A stretch of 32,613 nucleotides of DNA from Ancylobacter sp. Lp-2 (GCF_020523795.1 NZ_JAJALI010000019.1:1-32613), one strand, 5' to 3'. Shown: positions 1 through 8,114, counted from the stretch's first letter. Numbers and translations are program-made. The notes: generated by a model from the letters alone, not told the origin.

Positions 1-84
1 GTGATCTGGGACGGCCATGACGGCATCGTGCTGCAGAACGCCAAGCTGACCGATCTCACCAGCAGCAATTTCCTCTTTACCTGA
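1..84 (+). CDS. C-terminal tail of an RTX-like / type I secreted protein (partial)
   Basis: The window opens inside a reading frame whose last 27 residues end ...KLTDLTSSNFLFT before TGA at 82-84. The pattern 'VxLxNxxLxDLTxxNFxF' at a C-terminus is typical of RTX or hemolysin-type calcium-binding proteins exported by type I secretion systems, where this end forms part of the uncleaved secretion signal. Only the tail is visible, so the catalytic or adhesive part of the protein cannot be named. The first codon in the window, GTG, is probably internal. The assignment rests on the look of the tail alone; another beta-roll or VCBS-type protein is possible. Confidence 0.5.
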   Translation: MIWDGHDGIVLQNAKLTDLTSSNFLFT

Positions 85-87
85 GCG

Positions 88-105
88 GGCTCGCCACGGC
101 GGGCC
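88..105 (+). terminator. Possible hairpin terminator after the RTX-like gene
   Basis: A 7-bp stem (GGCTCGC with GCGGGCC, one G-T pair) around a CACG loop starts 4 bp after the stop codon. There is no T-run after it, so intrinsic termination is uncertain. Confidence 0.3.
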
Positions 106-283
106 GCACAGGACGGGCGGCGCCCGCGGCATTGGCGGGCGTGGCCGGCCGATGTGGAGAATGTTGTTGGCGAGCGGCCGGGGACTGCGCGCCGCGCCGG
201 TCTTGCGAGGTTTCCCGCCTGCCCGCGCGGCGGCGAACATGATTTAATGCAGTGCGCGCCCCTTCATCGACCGTACCGCCATC

Positions 284-1729
284 ATGCATGATTCTGCCGT
301 CCTCGCCTGGCTGCTCTTCTTCGCGCAGGCCGGAGTCCAGCTCGCCTTCATGGTGCGTGCGCTGCTGCGCCCGCATCGCGAGCCGTCCTCGCGTTTCGCC
401 TGGGTGCTGGTGATCGCCCTCGCGCCGGTGGTCGGCGTGGTCGCCTATGTGCTGTTCGGCGAGGTCAATCTCGGGCGCGAGCGCGTCGGGCGGCTGCGCG
501 CGGCGTTCGATGCCCTGCCGCCCGCCGCCGCGGTGGCCGGCGCCTCGGCGGAAGCGGCGGTGCCCGAGCGCTATGTGCCGCTGTTCCGGGTCGGCCACTC
601 GGTGAGCGGCTATCAGCCGGCCGCCGGCAACCGGGCGACGCTGCTGCCGGATTCCGCCGCCGCCATCGCGGCGATGGTCGCGGATATCGAGGCCGCGCGG
701 CACAGCGTGCATGTGCTGTTCTATATCTGGCTCGCCGATGAGAGCGGGCTCAAGGTGGTGGAGGCGCTGCGGCGCGCCGCAGCGCGCGGCGTCACCTGCC
801 GGGCGATGGCGGATGATCTCGGTTCGCGGGGGCTGATCCGCTCGGCGCATTGGCGCGACATGGCGGCGAGCGGGGTGAGGCTCGCGGCGGCGCTGCCGGT
901 GGGTAATCCGCTGCTACGTCCGCTCAAGGGGCGGATCGACATGCGCAACCACCGCAAGATCGTGGTGATCGACAATGCGATCACCTATTGCGGCAGCCAG
1001 AATTGCGCCGATGCCGCCTTCGCCGTGAAGGCCGAGTTCGCGCCCTGGGTGGACGTGATGGCGCGGTTCGAAGGGCCGGTGGTGCGGCAGAACCAGCATC
1101 TGTTTGCCAGCAACTGGATGGCCCAGACCGACGAGGACCTGAGCCCGCTTTTCGCCGAGCCGCTGCCGGCGCCGCTTTCGGGCTTCGTCGCGCAGGTGAT
1201 CGGTTCCGGCGCCGGCGTGCGCTATTCGGCGATGCCGGAAACCTTCGTCGCGTTGATGAGCGCGGCGCGGCGCGAACTGGTGATCACCACGCCCTATTAC
1301 GTGCCGGACGAGCCGATCCAGGCCGCTCTGTGCGCCAGCGCCCGACGCGGGGTGGCGACCACCATCGTGTTTCCCCGGCGCAACGATTCCTGGATCGTGG
1401 CGGCGGCGAGCCGCAGCTATTATCGCGAACTCCTGGAGGCAGGGGTCGAGATCCGTGAATATGTCGGCGGCCTGCTGCACGCCAAGACGCTCACTCTCGA
1501 CGGCGAGATGACGCTGATCGGCTCCGCCAACATCGATCGTCGCAGCTTCGAACTGAACGCCGAGAACAACATATTGCTGCACGATGCCGCCTTCACCCGC
1601 GAGGTGCGGGCACGCCAGCAGGTGTTTCTCGACGCCGCGCCGCCGGTGATGGTGGCCAATGTCGAGGCCTACAGCCGATGGCGCCGGCTATGGAACAACA
1701 CCATCGCCATGCTCGGGCCGGTGCTCTGA
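284..1729 (+). CDS. cls: Cardiolipin synthase (phospholipase D family)
   Basis: This 481-residue protein has the layout of bacterial ClsA-type cardiolipin synthases, which join two phosphatidylglycerol molecules at the inner membrane to make cardiolipin and glycerol. Two hydrophobic segments lie near the N-terminus (about residues 6-28 and 38-58). Two complete HKD motifs follow: H223-K225-D230 in NHRKIVVID and H399-K401-D406 in LHAKTLTLDG. The family pattern GSANIDRRSFELNAENN follows the second motif. Length is normal for the family. The ATG at 284 precedes the first membrane segment directly, and no good upstream alternative was seen. The gene stands alone between an RTX-like gene and the convergent DUF554 gene, 33 bp away. 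Which Cls paralogue this is cannot be told from sequence alone. Confidence 0.93.
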   Translation: MHDSAVLAWLLFFAQAGVQLAFMVRALLRPHREPSSRFAWVLVIALAPVVGVVAYVLFGEVNLGRERVGRLRAAFDALPPAAAVAGASAEAAVPERYVPLFRVGHSVSGYQPAAGNRATLLPDSAAAIAAMVADIEAARHSVHVLFYIWLADESGLKVVEALRRAAARGVTCRAMADDLGSRGLIRSAHWRDMAASGVRLAAALPVGNPLLRPLKGRIDMRNHRKIVVIDNAITYCGSQNCADAAFAVKAEFAPWVDVMARFEGPVVRQNQHLFASNWMAQTDEDLSPLFAEPLPAPLSGFVAQVIGSGAGVRYSAMPETFVALMSAARRELVITTPYYVPDEPIQAALCASARRGVATTIVFPRRNDSWIVAAASRSYYRELLEAGVEIREYVGGLLHAKTLTLDGEMTLIGSANIDRRSFELNAENNILLHDAAFTREVRARQQVFLDAAPPVMVANVEAYSRWRRLWNNTIAMLGPVL

Positions 1730-1762
1730 AGCCGACGGGCGCCGCCGGTCGTTCCCCCCGCG

Positions 1763-2473
1763 TCAGAAGAAGCGTGCCCAGAGGGCGGAGACGGGCATAA
1801 CCAGCACCAGCGCCGGCAACATGTTGGCGACGGGAAAGCTCTTGATGCCGCAGATGCGGAATCCGGTGACGAAGACGATGATGCCGCCGACGGCGGAGAA
1901 GTCGGCGTTCATCAGCTTGTCGGTCATCGGCATGATGAAGACGGCGCCGAAGGCCAGCGCCAGCTGGATGAGCAGCTGAGGCACCGCGATGAGCGCCACC
2001 GCATAGCCGAGCGACGTCGCGAAGATGATTGCCGACACCAGGTCCAGCGCCGATTTGGCGAGCAGGATGGACGGGTCGCCGGTCATGCCTTCGTGCATCG
2101 CGCCGAAAACGCCGGTGCCGCTGGCGCAGAATAGCACGAGGATGGCGACGAACTGGTCGATGAACGCCTCGTGCGGCGTGCTGGAGGGCTTGCGGGAGAA
2201 GCGGCCGATTAGCCGATGCAGTGCGTGGCCGAGACTTCCGAGATGCCGCTCAATATTGATCAATTCGCCGATAATGGCACCGGCGAGCAGCGCGAGAACC
2301 ACCGCCGGCAGATGCGCCACCCCGGCGAGCAGGACGACGCCCATGGCCATGGCGGCCGCGCCGAGCGTCATGGGCAGGGCGAACCGCACCCGTTCCGGGA
2401 TGAAGCGGCCGAAGGCGGCGCCCGCCACGCCTCCCAGCAGAATGCAGCAACTATTGACGATCGGGCCTATCAT
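1763..2473 (-). CDS. DUF554 family membrane protein
   Basis: The 236-residue protein starts MIGPIVNSCCILLGGVAG and is mostly hydrophobic, with about six or seven membrane segments and glycine-rich turns. This fits the DUF554 family (YdfK/YqgA type), a conserved inner-membrane family of unknown transport role. A conserved feature, the acidic helix GAIIGELINIERHLGSLG, lies near residues 66-83. The start at 2473 was chosen because a GAGGA ribosome-binding site lies 7-8 bases upstream. An in-frame extension to 2653 would add 60 arginine-rich residues unlike the family. It converges with the cardiolipin synthase gene and has no operon partner. No specific substrate can be given. Confidence 0.85.
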   Translation of the reverse strand: MIGPIVNSCCILLGGVAGAAFGRFIPERVRFALPMTLGAAAMAMGVVLLAGVAHLPAVVLALLAGAIIGELINIERHLGSLGHALHRLIGRFSRKPSSTPHEAFIDQFVAILVLFCASGTGVFGAMHEGMTGDPSILLAKSALDLVSAIIFATSLGYAVALIAVPQLLIQLALAFGAVFIMPMTDKLMNADFSAVGGIIVFVTGFRICGIKSFPVANMLPALVLVMPVSALWARFF

Positions 2474-2790
2474 GTCGGTTCCTCGCGAGGCGCAATGGCG
2501 CGGCATTCCCGCGGGCCGAAAGCGCCGAGGAGTCAGCGGCCGCGCCGCCTTCATTCGCCGGCCACTCCTAATGCGTTTGCGCCGCGAGGCCGATAGGTCT
2601 TTCGTCTGGAGCGATGAACGTGAAGGAAGGAGAAGAATTTCGAAAGTTATCACGTTATGTGGCTGTATATTATCTAGCGTAAATCATTACAGAATATTTA
2701 GATAGATATTCATATGTGGTTCATCTCCCCAGCATCATTCTCTGCTGTATGAACGGCGAAGCCGAACATGAAGAGAATGGAGATAAACCT
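2474..2790. other. Divergent intergenic region between DUF554 and RcnB-like genes
   Basis: These 317 bases separate two divergent genes. The half next to the RcnB-like gene (about 2630-2760) is clearly AT-rich against a GC-rich background, with runs such as TATATTATCTAG and AATATTTAGATAGATATT. This is where a promoter for the RcnB-like gene would be expected, but no -35/-10 pair stands out. No RNA gene or convincing small gene was found. Confidence 0.5.
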
Positions 2791-3180
2791 ATGAAGCGCG
2801 CTATCGTCATCGCCTCTATCCTGTCGATGCTCGGCACTTCTGTGGCACTTGCGCAGAATGCGCCGCCTCCGCCGCGTCCGAACGCGTCGCAGGGGCAGAA
2901 GCCCGGTCAGGCGCAACCCAACCGTCCTCAGTCGAGCAAGCCTCAGCCGAGCAAGCCCCAGCCGAACCGTCCGCAGGCCGGCAAGCCGGCCCCGCAACAT
3001 TCACAGTGGTCGCGGGGCAAGCAGCTGCCTCCGAACTATCGGCACAATGTGGTGCGCGACTACGGGCGCTATCGCCTGGCCCCGCCGCCGCGTGGCTACA
3101 ACTGGGTGCGGGTGAACAACGAGTATCTGCTGATCAGCATCGCCTCGGGCCTCATCTCGTCGATCGTGCGGCCGTATTGA
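2791..3180 (+). CDS. RcnB-like periplasmic protein
   Basis: The 129-residue product begins with a signal peptide (MKRAIVIASILSMLGTSVALA, likely cut before QNAPP). A disordered linker rich in proline, glutamine and lysine follows (about residues 24-70), built from pentapeptide repeats. The C-terminal domain contains LPPNYR, LAPPPRGYNWVRV, a tyrosine/leucine stretch and a glycine-isoleucine helix. That domain matches the RcnB family (PF11776), whose E. coli member is a periplasmic protein affecting nickel and cobalt homeostasis. In alphaproteobacteria these proteins are numerous and mostly uncharacterised, so a metal role is not shown here. The start at 2791 has GGAG 8 bases upstream and opens directly into the signal peptide. 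A hairpin follows the stop, so the gene is probably monocistronic. Confidence 0.85.
   Translation: MKRAIVIASILSMLGTSVALAQNAPPPPRPNASQGQKPGQAQPNRPQSSKPQPSKPQPNRPQAGKPAPQHSQWSRGKQLPPNYRHNVVRDYGRYRLAPPPRGYNWVRVNNEYLLISIASGLISSIVRPY
2911..2985 (+). repeat. Five degenerate 15-bp repeats in the RcnB-like gene
   Basis: Five consecutive 15-base units encode AQPNR, PQSSK, PQPSK, PQPNR and PQAGK. They form the proline-rich basic linker between signal peptide and RcnB domain. The units stay in frame, so copy number could vary without breaking the gene. Confidence 0.75.
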
Positions 3181-3193
3181 TCGAGCAACCGCT

Positions 3194-3222
3194 GGACGGA
3201 GGGGTCCAAGCCCCCTCCGTCC
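3194..3222 (+). terminator. Strong hairpin downstream of the RcnB-like gene
   Basis: A perfect 11-bp inverted repeat (GGACGGAGGGG with CCCCTCCGTCC) with a 7-base loop begins 14 bases after the stop codon. The T-tract is poor (CTGCCATATTCTTG). It may act as a terminator or as a 3' end stabiliser. Confidence 0.6.
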
Positions 3223-3336
3223 CTGCCATATTCTTGACATAAGCCGGTCGCCCGCTTCCACGGCCGGTTGGTTGGTCGACCGGCGGCTTGACGACGCCAG
3301 CCTCGGCCTCCCGGCGCTGCCGTCGGACCCGGCGGC

Positions 3337-3576
3337 TCAGGTACCCGCCCGCCGCTCCCGATAGGCCGGCAACACCCGCAGCGCGAACTCCACCAGATTA
3401 GTCTCGTCCTGCTCGCCATGACGGAGGGCCTCGATCAGCGCCGAGGCCAGCCGGTTGCGCATGTCGGGGCCGATCGGTCCTGCCTCCATCGCCGCGGCGA
3501 CCTGTTGCGCCTGGGTCATGCACCTGTCGAGAAGCTGGACGGTGTCGGGGTCGAAACGCAGGAAAGGCGACGGCAT
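3337..3576 (-). CDS. Small conserved-looking protein, function unknown
   Basis: A 79-residue soluble protein starts MPSPFLRFDPDTVQLLDRCM and continues with an arginine- and alanine-rich helical body ending LPAYRERRAGT. The sequence (an N-terminal helix 'DTVQLLDRCM', then 'MRNRLASALIEALRHGEQDETNLVEFAL') resembles short rhizobial proteins of unknown function; I do not recognise a named domain. I chose the ATG at 3576, with AGAGG 10 bases upstream. An ATG at 3600 is in frame but lacks a ribosome-binding site. It lies alone on the minus strand, divergent from the LOG-family gene. Confidence 0.6.
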   Translation of the reverse strand: MPSPFLRFDPDTVQLLDRCMTQAQQVAAAMEAGPIGPDMRNRLASALIEALRHGEQDETNLVEFALRVLPAYRERRAGT

Positions 3577-3870
3577 AGTTCGGGTACCTCTGGTGGCCAT
3601 TCGCGGCCCGCGCGGTCATGTAGGCGCGGCCGGCGGTGCGGCAAGGCCGGCTGGTGTCGTGGCCGGTGGATCCCGATCACGATGCCGGCAGGAGAGGGCT
3701 CTCCCTCGCATGAGGAAAGGGCGTCATCGCGGCATCGGCCGGATGGAGTGCGGTGCCATTCCGGCCGCCGGCGCGGTCGGTGCTGCATTCGCCGACAAAT
3801 CAGCCTACCAAACACATCGCGGACGCCGAGCCGATCATGGTGCGGTCGGTGCCGGAGGAGAGAAACCGAC

Positions 3871-4617
3871 GTGAGTGACGACCGGACCTTGCTGCCGAGC
3901 TATCGGCTTCCCGCCCTCGACCAGCAATTCCTGCTCGGCGATTCCATGCGTGGCGTGCGGTTCCTGCTCGAATATGCCAAGGCCGAGGAAGAGCTGCGGC
4001 GCTGGCGCATCCGCTCCACCGTGGTGGTGTTCGGTTCGGCGCGGGTGCGGCAGGACGGGCCGGGACGCCAGCCCTTTCTCTACGAGCAGGCGCGGGCCTT
4101 CGGGCGCATCGCGTCGGAGCGCGGCGGCGCGCTCGGGCTCGGCGATGGCGGCGTGCGCGACAATGTGATCGCCACCGGCGGCGGGCCGGGGCTGATGGAG
4201 GCGGCGAACCGCGGTGCGTTCGAAGCGGCGGCACCGAGCATCGGCTTCAACATCAGCCTGCCGCACGAGCAGGGTCCCAATCCCTACACCACCCCGCAGC
4301 TGACCTTCCGCTTCCACTATTTCGCGATGCGCAAGATGCATCTCGCCATGCGGGCCAGCGCGCTGGTGGTGTTTCCCGGCGGCTTCGGCACGCTCGACGA
4401 GCTGTTCGAGATCCTCAATCTGCGGGCGACGGACAAGACGCAGCCGGTCGGCATCGTGCTGTTCGACGAGGCCTATTGGCGCTCGGTGATCAATTTCCGC
4501 GCGCTGGTCGACAACGGCATGATCGACGAGGACGAATGCGGGCTGTTCGAGTTCGCCGACACCGCCGAGGACGTCTGGGCCAAGCTCAGTGCCGGCGGGC
4601 TGAAGGTGCCGGCCTGA
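3871..4617 (+). CDS. LOG family (TIGR00730-like) Rossmann-fold protein
   Basis: The 248-residue product belongs to the LOG / 'lysine decarboxylase-like' superfamily. Members with known function are phosphoribohydrolases that release free cytokinin-type bases or purine bases from nucleoside monophosphates. The diagnostic motif PGGFGTLDE is at residues 169-177. The nucleotide-binding pattern VVFGSARV is near residues 52-59 and GGGPGLMEAANRGA near 103-116. The protein is longer than plant-type LOG (about 190-215 residues) and resembles the long bacterial class, with an N-terminal helix before the Rossmann core. The GTG start at 3871 is supported by GGAGGAG 10 bases upstream; further extension would add unrelated low-complexity sequence. 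Its 3' end overlaps the convergent hydrolase gene by 32 bases. Old annotations as lysine decarboxylase are not supported. Confidence 0.85.
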   Translation: MSDDRTLLPSYRLPALDQQFLLGDSMRGVRFLLEYAKAEEELRRWRIRSTVVVFGSARVRQDGPGRQPFLYEQARAFGRIASERGGALGLGDGGVRDNVIATGGGPGLMEAANRGAFEAAAPSIGFNISLPHEQGPNPYTTPQLTFRFHYFAMRKMHLAMRASALVVFPGGFGTLDELFEILNLRATDKTQPVGIVLFDEAYWRSVINFRALVDNGMIDEDECGLFEFADTAEDVWAKLSAGGLKVPA

Positions 4618-5701
4618 TCCCTCCGGCATGGGCATGGACCCAGGCGGCGATCTCCGGCCATGTCTGCGCATGTGCCCGCCGCCCGGCGAGGATGGCGAGA
4701 TGCTGCAGGCCGACACCGACCTCCGGCGGGTGCTCGAGGATGCGGACATCGTCGGTCGGCATGAGGGCAAAGAAGGGTTCGATCGCGGCGCGCGGGCCGA
4801 TCTCGTCCGCCGGGTTGACCAAAGCGAGCACGGGCAGGCGCAGTTCCTGCGGCCCGAGCCGCCGCCCGCCGAGCTCGATGCGGCCGCGGCGGAAGCGGTC
4901 TTCCCGATAGAGCCAGCGGACGATCTCGTGCACCAGCCGGCCGGGCAGGGGCACCTCGTCCAGCGCCCAGCGCTCGACATGCAGGTGGATGTCGAGCGCC
5001 GCCGGGTCGGCGAGGCTCAGCGCCGCATCCAGCCAGCGCGCCCAGACGAAGGTGGTCGGCGCCAGAAGGGCACAGCCCTGCGACAGCTGCGAGCCGGCCA
5101 CGGGGCCGTCTTCCGGGGTTTCGGATTTCTGTGCCACCACGACGTCGCGGAACGGGCTGGAGCCTGGATCGAAGCTCAGCGGTGCGCCGAGCAGCACCAG
5201 GCCGGCGAAACGTGGCGGCTCGAGCGCACCGGCAAGGGCGGCCAGCGTGCCGCCGAGCGAATGCCCGGCGATCACCGGCACCGCGCCGGCGTGTCCGGCA
5301 GCAATGGCGCGCGCGGCAGTGAGCAGTGCCAGCACATAATGGGCGATACCGGCCGGCGCGTCGCCGGTCCTCGGCGGCAGCCATTCGACGAGATATACGG
5401 CGAAGCCGCTGTCGAGGCAGAACCGCACCGCACTGACCTGGGGTGTCAGGTCCCAGACATAAGGCCGCTTGATCGGCGCCGGCGCGAACATCAGCGGCGG
5501 ACCGCCGGTGGTGCCGCCATAGCGGCGAAGCCGCCAATGCGGTCCGGAGGCGATGACGTCGTAGCGGCATTCGTGCGGCTGGTAGCCGAACAGGTCGAGA
5601 GCGCGCGCCTGGGCGTTGCGCCACTCGTCCATCGCGGCGAGCTGCGCGGCGTGCAGCTCGACGAGAGCTTCGGGTAGGGGATGCGGGGCGGGCCGTTCCA
5701 T
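4586..5701 (-). CDS. PhaC-like alpha/beta hydrolase with serine nucleophile
   Basis: The 371-residue protein resembles polyhydroxyalkanoate synthases and related hydrolases. Near residues 70-110 it has PLMFAPAPIKRPYVWDLTP followed by VRFCLDSGFAVYLVEWLPP, the PhaC pattern. The nucleophile elbow AGHSLGG puts serine at residue 148, where true PHA synthases carry cysteine in GxCxG. A likely catalytic aspartate is in LALVNPADEIGP, and a candidate histidine in GVGLQHLAIL near the C-terminus. It is therefore probably a soluble esterase or depolymerase-like enzyme rather than a polymerase. The start at 5701 has GAGGAG 10 bases upstream; a 19-residue upstream extension is arginine-rich and unlikely. 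Its 3' end overlaps the LOG gene tail-to-tail by 32 bp. Substrate unknown. Confidence 0.75.
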   Translation of the reverse strand: MERPAPHPLPEALVELHAAQLAAMDEWRNAQARALDLFGYQPHECRYDVIASGPHWRLRRYGGTTGGPPLMFAPAPIKRPYVWDLTPQVSAVRFCLDSGFAVYLVEWLPPRTGDAPAGIAHYVLALLTAARAIAAGHAGAVPVIAGHSLGGTLAALAGALEPPRFAGLVLLGAPLSFDPGSSPFRDVVVAQKSETPEDGPVAGSQLSQGCALLAPTTFVWARWLDAALSLADPAALDIHLHVERWALDEVPLPGRLVHEIVRWLYREDRFRRGRIELGGRRLGPQELRLPVLALVNPADEIGPRAAIEPFFALMPTDDVRILEHPPEVGVGLQHLAILAGRRAHAQTWPEIAAWVHAHAGGIRPAPSARRH

Positions 5702-5860
5702 GACGTTCTGGCTCCTCGAACGCCTGCGCCGCCATCGGGGGCACCCGCCGATGGCCACTCAGTCGCAAGAGCCTAACGCGCGACTATGGCAACTCTGGAG
5801 ACGCCGACCCGGCGCGCGGCGCCATCCGGGATGGCCGACGCCGGTCGCCGGTTTCCAGCA

Positions 5861-5885
5861 GGCGGGAGCGTCTCCGGCACCCGCC
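5861..5885 (-). terminator. Weak hairpin after the eight-gene minus-strand operon
   Basis: GGCGGG and CCCGCC arms with a 13-base spacer (which can fold further) lie 24-48 bases past the DUF2147 stop codon. No T-run follows on the minus strand, so this is only a candidate transcript end. Confidence 0.25.
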
Positions 5886-5908
5886 GACCGTGCCTGCGGC
5901 CGATGCCG

Positions 5909-6370
5909 TCAGCTGCAGCGGCCCAGGCTCGCCGGCGCGCGGGTCCACTCCATCGTTTCGCCCAGCGCCTCGAGGCCGACGAAGCCGATCACCGCCAGCC
6001 GCCCGTTCTTCCTGAGCTCGGCCGACAGACGGTAGCGGCTGCCGGTCTCGGGATCGTAGATCCAGCCGCCCTCATAGCGGTTGCCCTTGGCCTGCAGGTC
6101 GCCGAGCACGCGCAGGCCGCAGATCGGCCGGTTGCGCGCCGAGGTCTCAGGATTGCGCGCGTCGCGCAGAGGCTGGCCGCCCATGGTCGGCGTCTTCAGC
6201 CAGACGATGCGGCCACACACCGCGCCGCCGCACGGAGCGATCTCGACGGCGCCTTGCCCGTCATCGGTCAGCCACACGCCGCCGATGTCCTCCGGCGCGG
6301 CCTTGGCGGCGGGGGCGGCGACGAGAAGGGACAGTGCCGCCAGGGCGGACAGCATCAGAGGTCGGCGCAT
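5909..6370 (-). CDS. DUF2147 secreted protein
   Basis: The 153-residue product has a clear signal peptide (about residues 1-24, ending AAKA before APEDIGGVW). It then has the DUF2147 layout: GVWLTDDGQGAVEIAPCGGAVCGRIVWLK, a mid-section with NPETSARNRPICGLRVL, and GWIYDPETGSRYRLSAEL near the C-terminus. DUF2147 proteins are periplasmic or envelope-associated lipocalin-like domains of unknown function. Four cysteines occur, as usual in this subgroup. The ATG at 6370 has GGAG about 8 bases upstream, and the first 16 bases overlap the end of the upstream EamA gene. It is therefore the last gene of the operon running from the HAD phosphatase. An envelope protein here suggests that the operon product reaches the periplasm or outer membrane. 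Confidence 0.85.
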   Translation of the reverse strand: MRRPLMLSALAALSLLVAAPAAKAAPEDIGGVWLTDDGQGAVEIAPCGGAVCGRIVWLKTPTMGGQPLRDARNPETSARNRPICGLRVLGDLQAKGNRYEGGWIYDPETGSRYRLSAELRKNGRLAVIGFVGLEALGETMEWTRAPASLGRCS

Positions 6371-6810
6371 GATTTCACTCCCGTGGACGGTGTCGACGCG
6401 GCAGGTTTGGCCTGCTCGGCGGTTTTGGCCTCGCTCTGTTCGGCCTCGGGGCCGATCAGCCAGACTCCGGCGAGAATGAGGGCGATTCCGAGCGCGGGCA
6501 CAAGCCCCACCCCCTCGCCGAAGATCAGCCAGCTGGCCAGCGGCACCGTGACATAGCTCAGCGTCGTCAGCGGGAACGCCTTGCCGAGCGGGCAGTATTT
6601 CAGGATCAGGATCCACGAGGCGTAGGTGGCGAAATAGAGCAGCGCCGCCACCCAGCTCGCCGGCGACTGCGCCACCGCCTGCAGGAAGGCCGGGCTGATC
6701 GGCATGTCGCCAATGGCGCGCGAGGTCGCCTCGAAGGCGATCTGCGTGCCGGTGTCGACCAAGAGATAGATCCCGACCAGCACGGGAAAGCGCAGCGAGG
6801 CGGCGATCAT
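6355..6810 (-). CDS. 4-TM EamA/DMT-family half transporter (second copy)
   Basis: A 151-residue protein with four predicted membrane helices (about residues 5-22, 45-65, 75-95 and 100-120) followed by a soluble tail rich in alanine, glutamate and lysine (about 122-151). The pattern SWILILKYCPLGKAFPLTTLSYVTVPLASWLIFGE, shown here in part as YCPLGKAFPLTTLSYV, is that of single-domain EamA proteins in the drug/metabolite transporter superfamily. Such halves (SMR proteins, ArnE/ArnF) work as dimers. The start overlaps the stop of the acyltransferase gene by ATGA. A related 122-residue half lies three genes upstream in the same operon, so a heterodimer is plausible. The substrate is unknown; export or flipping of the operon's product is inferred from context. 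Confidence 0.78.
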   Translation of the reverse strand: MIAASLRFPVLVGIYLLVDTGTQIAFEATSRAIGDMPISPAFLQAVAQSPASWVAALLYFATYASWILILKYCPLGKAFPLTTLSYVTVPLASWLIFGEGVGLVPALGIALILAGVWLIGPEAEQSEAKTAEQAKPAASTPSTGVKSCADL

Positions 6811-8114
6811 GACGCCTGCTCCCGCTTGTGGTGCGCCACGAGGTCGGGATCCCAGCGCGGAAAGCCGAGCCACGGCACCGCGAGGCGCACCAGCGCGTGC
6901 AAGGCGGGATTGAGGTGCTTCACCATGATGGTCGAGGGGCGCAGCCCGCTGCCATAGCGCAGCTTCGAGGCGAAGGCGGTCTGCCCCGTCTGCAGGAAGC
7001 GCTTGCCGAGACGCTGACACAGCTTCACGTTTTCCGCCCAACTCACCGCGTAGAGATCATGGTCGCGGGCCAGCGGATAGGACATGCCGAGGAATTTGTC
7101 GATCACCCGGTCCGGTTCGAGCAGCAGCAGATTGAACGCCGCCAGCCGGTCGCCGATCCGGTAGAAGGCGAATAGCGTGCGCTCGGGCTGGGCGGCTGCG
7201 ACGTGCTCGAAATAGCCGTCCGGCAGATCCTCGAAGTCGCCATAGCGCACATGGCTCTGCGCCCGCGTCGCGTCATAGAGGGTGCGCACCTCTTCCTCCA
7301 GCCCGGCGATGGAGTGGCGCCACTCGACGGTGACGCGGTCGGCGCGCTTCAGCTTGCGGCGCAGGTCCTTGCGGGTGGCGGAGGAGAGGCGCGCCAGCCA
7401 GTCGTCGATGGTGGAGGTGCCCGCGAGATCCAGTACCGCGTGCGGCAGGCTTTCCAGCGGCACATAGCCGGCGGCGCGCAAGGCGGGGCCGACGCGCTCC
7501 ATCTCCGGCGGGTCGAGGTCCTTGACGGCGATCAGCCCGGCTTTCTGCCGCCGGGCCTCGGCCTCGACGCCGCGCAGCAGCTCGGTGAGCACGGCATCGC
7601 GCTCCCGCGTGCCGAGCGACGGGCGCAGCACCACCGGGCAATTCTCGGTGAAGGGCGAGCCGATGGCGAGCAGCCGCCATTCCTGGCCGCGCAGCAGGGC
7701 GCGCGCGCCGGAGCGTGCCAGCCGGCCGAGCCGATCGGCGATCGAGCCGCCCGCCGGTGCCGCGCTTTCCTCCTGGAACGGGGTGTCGAGTGGGTAGCCG
7801 ACGGTGAACAGCGGCAGGGCACCGAGCAGGCCGCCAGCATCCGAGAGGCTGGCCGCCGCCAGCCGGAAGCTGGGCGGAGTGCCGGTCTCGCAGGCAACGA
7901 GATAGTCCCAGCCCTCGGCATCGTCCGGGCGGCACGCCATCCAGTCCTGCCGGGCGATATCGGCCACGCCGGCATGGAGGCGCACCTGCCGGCCGGCAGG
8001 CGTGCCGGCTCCGGTCGGTGAAGCTGTCATGCCGGTGTTCCGGGATGCCGCCGTCTGCCTGGATGAACGCCCTTCGCCGGCCGGCAGGCCGAGCGACAGG
8101 GGCTCATGAGCCAT
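6807..8114 (-). CDS. FemAB/BioF2-type GNAT acyltransferase
   Basis: The 435-residue protein has the double-GNAT-like architecture of the BioF2/FemAB-like acetyltransferase family (PF13480-like core at about residues 210-370). Visible landmarks are LSSATRKDLRRKLKRA, the 'SxxxRxxLRRxxK' element typical of this family. The stretches FAFYRIGDRLAAFNLLLL and DHDLYAVSWAENVKLC follow, a GNAT beta-strand/helix pair. Such enzymes transfer acyl or aminoacyl groups to amines, and relatives work in lipid, peptidoglycan and exopolysaccharide modification. I chose ATG at 8114, which overlaps the upstream hydrolase stop by 11 bases. An ATG at 8030 is an alternative that would remove a variable N-terminus. 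The gene ends in an ATGA overlap with the EamA gene. Donor and acceptor are unknown. Confidence 0.75.
   Translation of the reverse strand: MAHEPLSLGLPAGEGRSSRQTAASRNTGMTASPTGAGTPAGRQVRLHAGVADIARQDWMACRPDDAEGWDYLVACETGTPPSFRLAAASLSDAGGLLGALPLFTVGYPLDTPFQEESAAPAGGSIADRLGRLARSGARALLRGQEWRLLAIGSPFTENCPVVLRPSLGTRERDAVLTELLRGVEAEARRQKAGLIAVKDLDPPEMERVGPALRAAGYVPLESLPHAVLDLAGTSTIDDWLARLSSATRKDLRRKLKRADRVTVEWRHSIAGLEEEVRTLYDATRAQSHVRYGDFEDLPDGYFEHVAAAQPERTLFAFYRIGDRLAAFNLLLLEPDRVIDKFLGMSYPLARDHDLYAVSWAENVKLCQRLGKRFLQTGQTAFASKLRYGSGLRPSTIMVKHLNPALHALVRLAVPWLGFPRWDPDLVAHHKREQAS

Noticed and set aside
3871..4617. Lysine decarboxylase
   Set aside because: The PGGFGTLDE motif belongs to LOG-family phosphoribohydrolases; there is no PLP-binding domain.
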